Shown here one piece after another: positions 8,482-14,586 of a DNA stretch of 25,041 nt. The notes beneath the pieces were generated by a model. It was not told the DNA's origin. It saw only the letters and a list, made by a program, of their open reading frames with translations, and did not search any database. The DNA is from Pseudomonadota bacterium (GTDB lineage Bacteria; Myxococcota; Polyangia; Polyangiales; Polyangiaceae), in assembly GCA_023419055.1 (NCBI GenBank), contig JAEZYO010000815.1:1-25041 (forward strand), in the 5' to 3' direction. Position 1 is the first letter of the stretch; each line of letters begins with the position of its first letter. A program made the position numbers and the translations under genes.

Positions 8482-8662
8482 GCGCTACCTCCCGATCACT
8501 CTGGAGTCCGTGCTTTCCGGCCACGGCATGCCTCGGAACCGCGCCGTGACCTGTTCAGTCCACGCCAGGCCGGCGCAAGAGCGATTCCAAGTAGACCCGT
8601 CGCGGGCCGACGGAACGAAGGCCAGGGAGCCCCTGCGAAGGACCGCTGCCCACAGGTCGCAG

Positions 8663-8821
8663 CTACTTGAGCCGCTTCACTCTGAACATCGTCTGGCACT
8701 TCTTGCAGGAGTACGTTCCGCCCATGTGGTTCGAGGGCGGCGCGTTCGCGACCGTGATCATAGTCCCGCACTTGGGACAGGGAACGACACGAATATCACC
8801 CTTGGTTTCGATCGTGACCAT
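8663..8821 (-). CDS. Small zinc-ribbon protein (52 residues)
   Basis: The reading has MVTIETKGDI, then CPKC (15-18) and CKKC (39-42), then TMFRVKRLK and a TAG stop. Two CxxC pairs 20 residues apart, with a basic end, are typical of MJ0042-like zinc ribbons. The frame also runs upstream through VECEEC. A GTG at 8839 would add six residues and a third CxxC pair. The ATG at 8821 has GAGGAG only 3 nt away, so the start is uncertain. It follows the PD-(D/E)XK-like gene (stop at 8853) by 13-31 nt and is probably co-transcribed with it. Function unknown. Confidence 0.7.
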   Translation of the reverse strand: MVTIETKGDIRVVPCPKCGTMITVANAPPSNHMGGTYSCKKCQTMFRVKRLK

Positions 8822-8852
8822 GCACTCCTCGCATTCCACCCGGACGTTGCTG

Positions 8853-9494
8853 CTACTTCGGAGTTCCCCACGTTACCCAGCTCGCTGTTGTCCACCTCTG
8901 AGCGGCTAGCTGGCCAGGTCGCCCAAACACGACGGGGGTCGGTGGGCAGAGCTCAGTCAGTCTGATGTCATGATCTGAAGTGAACCCCTGCCGGATGGCA
9001 CCGCGCGCGTGGTGCTGAAATGCATCGACTTCGCCAGCCACAATCTGACCGTCGTCATCGGGCGGCACAGAGAGCCGCCGGTTGTAGATGAGCCAGAACA
9101 GCCCAACCTTGCGAATCCTGCCGTTGCAGGAACGAGTTAACTGCTGTCGAGCCCGTTCGACGACGCCGCCGAAATCGTCCTCTTTGGTGATGCCTTCCGG
9201 GCTGAAGCGCTGCGTGTAGAGGGCCTTCACTTCGTACAATACCTCTCGCAACCAGGCCACCTCATCGCCAGGCCTCCAGACGCTGATGTCCACGAACTTG
9301 TGCTCGCAGTCCGCGTATCCACCCGAGTGCAACGCTGCCGGCGCAAGATCGAGCCAAGCGTTCATAGCCAGAGCGAACTCGCGAGCAAACCAGCGCTCAT
9401 TCCGCCCGTACTGGAGTTGGACATGCGGGAGAACAACCCCATTCCGATGAAGGAACTGCGCAACGGCGCCGAAGTAGAGGTCCTTGAGATTCAC
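8853..9494 (-). CDS. Putative PD-(D/E)XK nuclease-like protein
   Basis: 213 residues. The frame is open to 9992 but the true start is the GTG at 9494, with GGGGAGG 4 nt upstream; everything beyond is Arg/Pro-rich shadow. Residues 68-90 have FVDI (D69) and then LYEVKAL (E88, K90), a D...E-x-K arrangement on two predicted strands, as in PD-(D/E)XK nuclease folds. A later part has GLFWLIYNRR. This assignment is motif-based and could be wrong. Third codon positions contain more A/T than the neighbours, a sign of transfer. The zinc-ribbon gene follows at once, so the two may act together. Confidence 0.65.
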   Translation of the reverse strand: MNLKDLYFGAVAQFLHRNGVVLPHVQLQYGRNERWFAREFALAMNAWLDLAPAALHSGGYADCEHKFVDISVWRPGDEVAWLREVLYEVKALYTQRFSPEGITKEDDFGGVVERARQQLTRSCNGRIRKVGLFWLIYNRRLSVPPDDDGQIVAGEVDAFQHHARGAIRQGFTSDHDIRLTELCPPTPVVFGRPGQLAAQRWTTASWVTWGTPK

Positions 9495-9985
9495 ACAGCC
9501 TCCCCGAACTCCGGCGATTCCGCCGCCTCCGCCTTCGTCGATCGTCGTACGTGATCCTCGACGGAGCGTCGAGCGCAAACTGGCGCCATCGGAGCCCGTC
9601 GCAACGCGTCGATGTAGCCGGAGGTGGGTCCCATGCTGCGTATCGTGGCCGTCCCCAAGCACCGCCTTCCCTGCCGAGGGGCTGCTGGCGGCGAAGCCGC
9701 GAATAGGGTCCGGCGGCGGCCGACGCCGCCGGTCATTCTGAAGCGCGCTTCGCGCGCAAAGCGAGGGTCGCGCCAGCCGTCCGGCGCCCGATGAAGCGCT
9801 GGGCGCCTCCCGTCTGTCACGCCCCTCGCCCGGTCGCACGCCCCGCACGCGGCTCCGCCGAAGCAGACGAACGCCGCCGTGAAGCGGGCGATCTCCGCAG
9901 GTCGTCAACGCCCGGGTCGTGCTCCCTGGCCAAGGGAGGAGTGAGTGGTCGGGAAGGTGAGGGCCCGACTGCGGTGGAGCGCGAC
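9495..9985. other. Gene-free stretch with three hairpins
   Basis: No convincing coding frame in 491 nt between divergent genes. Three perfect hairpins occur: GCGGC-GAA-GCCGC (9688-9700), CCGGCGGCG with CGCCGCCGG around a 5-nt loop (9710-9732), and GCGCGC-TTC-GCGCGC (9743-9757). The first and last share a 3-nt GAA/TTC loop with the larger hairpin at 12337-12357. They may be REP-like or regulatory. Promoters for both flanking genes should be here but cannot be pinpointed. Confidence 0.5.
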
Positions 9986-10600
9986 ATGGCAAGGAACGAG
10001 GTACGTGAACGGATGCTGGTGGACGGCCCGCGAGCCCTTTCGGACGGGGACTTGCTGGCGCTCTTCGGGGCGAGTGCGGCCGTGGGGCGAACGGTTGCCG
10101 AGCTCGCCTGGCTCTCGGTCGCGGAGCTCAGGGCGGAGGGGCTCGGGGAGTCACGGGCGCTGGCGCTGGCGGCGGCGTTCGAGCTTGGCCGGCGCGGAGC
10201 GTGGGCGCCGCCGAAGCGCGGCGAGCGGTGCCTCGACCCGGGGCGTGTGGCAGAGCTGATGCGGCCGCTCGCGCATGCCGAGGTCGAGGAGTTCCACCTG
10301 ATCCTGCTGGACGTGCGGGGACGGCTCCTCCGGACCGCCCGGGTGGCTCAGGGCTCGCTGTCACAGTGCCCGGTGAATCCGCGCGACGTGCTCAGGGTTG
10401 CCATCCGCGAGAGCGCGCACGGGGTGGTGTTCGTGCATAACCACCCCAGCGGCGAGCCAGGGCCGAGTGCGGATGACGTTTTGCTGACGGAACGTCTACG
10501 TGCTGCGTCCGACCTCGTCGGACTGGTGGCAAGGGACCACGTAATCGTCGCGGCCGGAGGGTACTTCTCCTTCGTCGAGGCCGGGCGCTGGCACAGGTGA
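9986..10600 (+). CDS. radC: RadC-family JAB/JAMM-domain protein
   Basis: 204 residues, slightly shorter than E. coli RadC (about 222). The N-terminus has VRERMLVDGPRALSDGDLLAL, as in the family, followed by a helix-hairpin-helix-like GLGESRALALAAAFELGRR. The C-terminal JAMM metal motif is complete: E101 or E102, H141-x-H143, S151 and D154 within HNHPSGEPGPSADD. The frame opens at 9791, but the ATG at 9986 has GGTGGAG 6 nt upstream and starts where the family starts. RadC-type proteins are common on plasmids and ICEs; their activity is unclear, and repair is only historical naming. A zinc-ribbon gene follows after 51 nt, likely in the same transcript. Confidence 0.9.
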   Translation: MARNEVRERMLVDGPRALSDGDLLALFGASAAVGRTVAELAWLSVAELRAEGLGESRALALAAAFELGRRGAWAPPKRGERCLDPGRVAELMRPLAHAEVEEFHLILLDVRGRLLRTARVAQGSLSQCPVNPRDVLRVAIRESAHGVVFVHNHPSGEPGPSADDVLLTERLRAASDLVGLVARDHVIVAAGGYFSFVEAGRWHR

Positions 10601-10651
10601 GGACTCGCACGAGCGGCGCCGGGCCACCGGTGCCGCTCGCGGGAGGCGATC

Positions 10652-10954
10652 ATGCCATTCGTGAACGTTGCGGACGTGGATGTGAAGTACCACCAGGTCG
10701 AGGTGCCCGAGGCGTGTCCGATGTGCGCGAGCCCACTCATGACCAGAGACGGTCTTCGGCGGGCGGTTCGCGAGCTCGACCTTGCCTCGGCCAACTACTA
10801 CGGGACGTTCGGGCGGGGAGACTGGGATTCGGGCTTCACCATCGACCCCGCCGCGTCGGAGGAGCACCCGTCCGACGCGGTCTGGATCGTGTTCGGATAC
10901 GAGTGCGTGCGCTGCGGCGAGCTCCTCGCCACCGGCACGGTCAGCGTGGACTAG
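10652..10954 (+). CDS. Small zinc-ribbon hypothetical protein
   Basis: 100 residues with CPMC (22-25) and CVRC (84-87 region), two CxxC pairs that probably share one zinc ion. The segment between is acidic and aromatic (NYYGTFGRGDW). GGGAGG lies 5 nt before the ATG, a good ribosome site. No known family is recognised. It follows radC by 51 nt and ends at a strong bidirectional hairpin. A role beside RadC is guesswork. Confidence 0.75.
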   Translation: MPFVNVADVDVKYHQVEVPEACPMCASPLMTRDGLRRAVRELDLASANYYGTFGRGDWDSGFTIDPAASEEHPSDAVWIVFGYECVRCGELLATGTVSVD

Positions 10955-10957
10955 CGA

Positions 10958-10995
10958 CGAGGGCGCCGGCCGGCCTTCGTCGGCCTGCGCCCTCG
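10958..10995. terminator. Bidirectional hairpin terminator
   Basis: CGAGGGCGC (10958-10966) pairs perfectly with GCGCCCTCG (10987-10995). After one mismatch the stem continues with GGCCG (10968-10972) and CGGCC (10981-10985) around an 8-nt loop. It fills the 45-nt gap between the convergent zinc-ribbon gene and parB, so it can serve both. Confidence 0.7.
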
Positions 10996-10999
10996 AAAG

Positions 11000-12178
11000 C
11001 TACCCTGCAAGCGGGCCACCCACCGCGGCCGTCCGCCTCGACTCGACCTCGCTGGTCAGATCGCGGAGCACGCCGAGCAGGCTGGCCAGCGACTCCGGCG
11101 TCGCGAGGTCCGGGTTCCGGACGCGGTCGAGGTGGACCGTCAGCCGCGAGCCCTTGCGCGCCTGCTCATAGCACGGCAGGTGCTTCGCCTTGCGGGCGCC
11201 CGCCTTCGCGCGAAGCGAGCTCAGCTCCGCCTTGGCTCGCTCGACCGTCCAGCCCTTCTTGGCCGCCTGCGCGACGATCGTGTCGAACCGTTCGAGGACC
11301 GCTCGCTGCGAGGCCTCTGCCTTGCGGCAGGTGGCCTTGACGACCTTCGGATCCTGGAAGGTCTCGGCCGCATACCGCGCCATGGCCTGGCCGTCGAGCT
11401 CCGCTCCGCGGGCTCTCGCCCAGGTCTCGAGGAGGTTGCGGTACTGGATCTCACGCTTTGCATCGCCGCGGAGCTCGTTGTCGGCGAGGAGCTTGTTCCA
11501 GTACCGGGCCAGTTCGAACCCGAGTGCGCGGCCAATCGAGCCACCCATCATCGCCGACTGCAAGGACGGCGGCGCCTTCAGGAGCCCTACGAGGTTCCGC
11601 GCGACGATCCCGTTGAGGCCTCGTGCCGTTCCGGTCTTCTCGACCAGCTCGCCGATTGGCGCCTCGGGGCTGAGCTTGCGCTCGAGGTCCACCGCATCCT
11701 GGATCGCAATCGCCTCCTCGATCGGCGAGAGCCCCTCGCGCTCCATGTTCTCCGCCCACTGCTGCTCCCTTGCCCGAAGCTGCTCGATCGTGGACTGGTT
11801 GTTGCTGGGCAGCACCTTGCAGCGGAGCAACGAGAGACCAGCAATCCGACTGGCCCGCCAGCGGCGCTCACCCCAGACCAGCCTGAAGCGCAGTCCGCCA
11901 GCCTCCGATCCCGCGACCGGCACGACCCCGGGTTCCTGGAGGACCCCGTACTTCCGGATGCTCTCGGCGAGGCTCCGGAGCCTGTCCTCGTCGAAGACGC
12001 GGCGCGGCTGGGAGGGGTCTGGCTCGATCCGGTCCAGCGGGATGTCCTGCACGGTGACGCCTACCTCTGCCTCCGCCCGTCTGAGCGCCCTCGCCGCCCG
12101 GGCGCTCTCCTCGTGCCGCTCCTCCGCTGCGAATACAGCGGGAGTGCCGGCCCGCTCTCCACTCGCATGATCGTTCAT
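11000..12178 (-). CDS. parB: ParB/RepB-family partition protein
   Basis: 392 residues. The N-terminal ParB domain has IPLDRIEPDPSQPRRVFDE (46-64), where parB families bind CTP, and the second box GERRWRAS (103-110). The middle has ENMEREGLSPIEEA (144-157), the usual start of the helix-turn-helix region. The C-terminal 270-390 is helical and basic. The frame is open to 13093, but the ATG at 12178 begins a coherent protein and has an AGGAAAGG stretch upstream. It points away from the trw-like genes across the predicted oriT and a parS-like palindrome. No parA is found in the window, so it may work with an unseen ParA or as a KorB-like regulator. Confidence 0.9.
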   Translation of the reverse strand: MNDHASGERAGTPAVFAAEERHEESARAARALRRAEAEVGVTVQDIPLDRIEPDPSQPRRVFDEDRLRSLAESIRKYGVLQEPGVVPVAGSEAGGLRFRLVWGERRWRASRIAGLSLLRCKVLPSNNQSTIEQLRAREQQWAENMEREGLSPIEEAIAIQDAVDLERKLSPEAPIGELVEKTGTARGLNGIVARNLVGLLKAPPSLQSAMMGGSIGRALGFELARYWNKLLADNELRGDAKREIQYRNLLETWARARGAELDGQAMARYAAETFQDPKVVKATCRKAEASQRAVLERFDTIVAQAAKKGWTVERAKAELSSLRAKAGARKAKHLPCYEQARKGSRLTVHLDRVRNPDLATPESLASLLGVLRDLTSEVESRRTAAVGGPLAG

Positions 12179-12318
12179 CGCTCGCCCTTTCCTGGCTGTT
12201 GGGCTCGCCCCGCTTCCTCGCGTTGACGAGCGTCTGTGCCGATCGGCGCCCGTGCACATGCGGATGCCGACTTCGAGCTGCTGGCGCTCCGCAACGACAC
12301 CGAAGAACAGGCGCAGGA

Positions 12319-12332
12319 TTTCCACGTGGAAA
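12319..12332. promoter_or_regulatory. parS-like palindrome
   Basis: TTTCCACGTGGAAA is a perfect 14-bp palindrome around CACGTG, the core of chromosomal parS sites (TGTTTCACGTGAAACA from memory). It lies 141 nt before the parB ATG. It differs from the usual site in the outer bases, so a ParB with shifted specificity is assumed. Confidence 0.55.
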
Positions 12333-12336
12333 AGCG

Positions 12337-12357
12337 CGAACGGGCTTCGCCCGTTCG
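12337..12357. repeat. Perfect hairpin, 9-bp stem and TTC loop
   Basis: CGAACGGGC pairs with GCCCGTTCG around TTC. It begins 5 nt after the parS-like palindrome and lies in the predicted oriT region. It could aid relaxosome assembly or be a REP-like element; similar TTC/GAA-loop hairpins occur at 9688-9757. Confidence 0.55.
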
Positions 12358-12425
12358 GAATGGCGACGCCCCTAAAGGCGTGGGCGCTCCGCCAGGGGTA
12401 CCGCTTGCCCGGGAGCCTCCGTGGG

Positions 12426-12463
12426 TCCTTAAGGCTTGCACACCATACGCACCCCTGGTGTGC
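12426..12463 (-). other. Predicted oriT nic site (R388-like)
   Basis: Read on the minus strand, GCACACC-AGG-GGTGCG (from 12463) is followed by TATGGTGT (ending 12440), then GCAAGCCTTAAGGA (12439-12426). The R388 site, from memory, is GCGCACC-GAAA-GGTGCG, TATTGTCT, then nick, then ATAGCC and later TTTAAGGA. Hairpin arm, GGTGCGTAT, AGCC and TTAAGGA are shared. The nick is expected between 12440 and 12439. The leading strand then goes toward parB and the trw genes enter last, as in R388. The strong TrwB/TrwC resemblance supports this. Confidence 0.65.
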
Positions 12464-12742
12464 AGCAAGGCGCGCGCATTCACGGAGAGTTTCCGATCCG
12501 GCTCGCCTGTCGTCGTCGCCAGCAGGGTGACAGATCCACTCCAATTCTTTGACTTCACTACCCATGGCTGTCGCCAGCATGTCGCCGCTACGACGTCGGC
12601 TCTGCGCCGCACGAGGACGATCGGTGAAGCCGGATGGGCGGATCCTCCTCGCGGGGGCCTTGCCAATTGCGGCACGGGTTACCATGCCAGGCACATTAAG
12701 ACGCCGCCTGGCTCCGTCAACCCATCGCCGCAGAGGGTCCCC

Positions 12743-13063
12743 ATGAGTTCCATCAACGTCCACATCCGAGTGAGCAAGGAGACCTGGATCCGCTACTCGC
12801 GGGAGGCGCAGGAGCGCTGTGTCACGGTCGGCACCCACCTGCGCCAACGACTCGAGGAGCAGGACAAGGTCATCGCCGAGCTCGCGATCCGCGCAGCGAC
12901 CGAGCAGAGCGCCTCCGCCCCCACCCAGCCGTCCGCCACCTCCGGAACCGAGCTCGCGACCCTGGTCGAGCTGCTGCTCATCGTCCGGTCGCTTGCGGGA
13001 CCACAGAGGTCCGCGATCGCCCGGAAGGAAGTCGAGCGACGCGGGCTGCCGGTCTGGAGGTAG
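12743..13063 (+). CDS. TrwA-like ribbon-helix-helix relaxosome accessory protein
   Basis: 106 residues. The start INVHIRVSKETWIRYSREA and a following helix (VTVGTHLRQRL) fit a ribbon-helix-helix fold, with a short strand and two helices. The rest is a helical tail with a Ser/Thr/Pro linker. AGAGGG lies 5 nt before the ATG; the larger open frame to the left is non-coding. Place and size match TrwA of R388 (about 121 residues), which binds oriT, helps the relaxase and represses its own operon. The inverted repeat at 12686-12712 may be its operator. The coupling-protein gene follows after 2 nt. Confidence 0.8.
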   Translation: MSSINVHIRVSKETWIRYSREAQERCVTVGTHLRQRLEEQDKVIAELAIRAATEQSASAPTQPSATSGTELATLVELLLIVRSLAGPQRSAIARKEVERRGLPVWR

Positions 13064-13065
13064 CG

Positions 13066-14586
13066 ATGCATCCCGACGATCGCGCAAAGGCAAGTGCCCT
13101 CTTCATCGCCGGGTTCACGATGACGGCTTGGCTGACCGCCGCGTGGATCGCCGGTGACGAGGACCTCGGGCGGCTGAGCGGAGCCCTTCACCTCGCGGTG
13201 CTCACGGCGACCGGCGCTCGGCCGTTGCTCCTCGTCGTCGCGGTGAGCGCTCTGGCCCTGGCCGTGGCGATCGCAGTCCTCGCGAACAGGCTGGCCGCAA
13301 CGGCGCTCGCCGGAGCGTTCCGGACTCATCTCCGCGGGACGAAGGTCGTGAGTGCCAGGCGCCTCGGGTGGTCCACGCGCGAGCGAAGACAGGTCCAGAT
13401 CTCCGTGGCCGGCGTCCCGATGCCGACCGCGATCGAAACCCTCCACCTCCTCGTCGGCGGCTCGACGGGCTCCGGGAAGTCGGTCCTCATCCGCGAGATG
13501 GCGTTCTCCGCCCTCCTCCGCGGAGACCGTGTCGTCGTCGCGGATCCCAACGGTGACATGCTCGCCAAGTTCCATCGGCCCGGGGACGTGGTGCTGAACC
13601 CCTACGACGCGCGCGGCCTCGGATGGACGTTCTTCAATGAGATCCGGGCCGAGTACGACTTCAAGCGTTTCGCTCTCTCCCTCGTGCCTCGCGGCCAGAC
13701 GAAGGAAGAGGAGGAGTGGTGCTCCTACGCGCGCCTCCTCCTGCGCGAGACCGCCCGCAAGCTCTGGCTCGTTGACCAGCCGTCGATCGCCGAGCTGTTC
13801 CGCTGGACGACGCTGGCGAAGCCCGCAGAGCTACAGGTGTTCCTCGCCGACACTGCGGCCGAGTCGCTGTTCGTGGGCGCGGACAAGGCACTCGCGAGTG
13901 CTCGCTTCGTCCTCTCGGCCAAGCTCCCCGAACACCTCTCCATGCCGCCGGGCGAGTTCTCCCTGCGGTCGTGGCTCGCCGACCCATCGGGCGGGAACCT
14001 GTTCATCACCTGGCGCGAGGACATGGCCGAGGCACTGAAGCCGCTGATCTCCGCGTGGGTCGATGTGCTCTGCACCTCGATCCTCTCGCTCGGCGAGGAT
14101 CACACGCGGCGCATCTGGATGTTCCTCGACGAGCTCGCGAGCCTCGAGAAGCTCCCAAGCCTGGTCGACGCGGCGACGAAGGGCCGCAAGGCCGGGCTGC
14201 GCATCGTCGCCGGGCTCCAGTCGACGGCCCAGCTCGACCGGATCTACGGCCGCGAGGAGGCCCAGACGCTCCGGAGCTGCTTCCGGTCCCTGGTCGTCCT
14301 GGGCGGCGCGAAGACGGATCCGCGCACCTGCGAGGACATGAGCCAGAGTCTCGGAGAGCACGAGGTCGAACGGGAGTCCCTGAGCCGCACCACGGGACAG
14401 AGGGGTGACTCCACGAGCAGCCAGCTCCAGCGGACGCGGGAGCGGGTCGTCCTCCCCTCCGAGATCGCCAGCCTCCCCGACCTGACCGGCTATCTCGCCT
14501 TCGCAGGCGACCACCCCATCGCGAAGGTCGAGGCCAAGGTCATCCGCTTCCGGAACCGCACGCCGGCGTTCGAGGAGAGACAGTGA
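13066..14586 (+). CDS. trwB: TrwB/TraD-type conjugative coupling protein
   Basis: 506 residues, nearly the same as R388 TrwB (507). It is the inner-membrane ATPase that links the relaxosome to the type IV channel and pumps DNA. Two membrane helices are seen (about 11-29 and 53-73). Walker A is GGSTGSGKS (131-139) and Walker B is WMFLDELASLEKL (351-363). Further TrwB landmarks are DPNGDML, LNPYDARG, NLFITWREDM and TKGRKAGLR. The stop overlaps the relaxase start (TGATG), and it follows the accessory gene by 2 nt, so the three genes form one operon. I see no damage. Confidence 0.95.
   Translation: MHPDDRAKASALFIAGFTMTAWLTAAWIAGDEDLGRLSGALHLAVLTATGARPLLLVVAVSALALAVAIAVLANRLAATALAGAFRTHLRGTKVVSARRLGWSTRERRQVQISVAGVPMPTAIETLHLLVGGSTGSGKSVLIREMAFSALLRGDRVVVADPNGDMLAKFHRPGDVVLNPYDARGLGWTFFNEIRAEYDFKRFALSLVPRGQTKEEEEWCSYARLLLRETARKLWLVDQPSIAELFRWTTLAKPAELQVFLADTAAESLFVGADKALASARFVLSAKLPEHLSMPPGEFSLRSWLADPSGGNLFITWREDMAEALKPLISAWVDVLCTSILSLGEDHTRRIWMFLDELASLEKLPSLVDAATKGRKAGLRIVAGLQSTAQLDRIYGREEAQTLRSCFRSLVVLGGAKTDPRTCEDMSQSLGEHEVERESLSRTTGQRGDSTSSQLQRTRERVVLPSEIASLPDLTGYLAFAGDHPIAKVEAKVIRFRNRTPAFEERQ

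Larger units (their letters stand above)
12179..12742. other. Divergent parB/trw intergenic region: predicted oriT and partition site
   Basis: No gene in 564 nt. From left to right: a parS-like palindrome (12319-12332), a 9-bp hairpin (12337-12357), a compound fold (12361-12394: TGGCG/CGCCA outside ACGCC/GGCGT), an 8-bp inverted repeat around a nic-like sequence (12438-12463), and GCCAGGC/GCCTGGC (12686-12692, 12706-12712) just before the trwA-like gene. In R388 the oriT lies in the equivalent place, upstream of trwA. Confidence 0.7.

Noticed and set aside
9495..9992. N-terminal extension of the 213-residue nuclease-like protein
   Set aside because: Arg/Pro/Ser-rich with no fold; a good ribosome site precedes GTG 9494.
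12179..13093. N-terminal extension of the parB reading frame
   Set aside because: It crosses the oriT/parS region and the antisense of the trwA-like gene and has no family resemblance.
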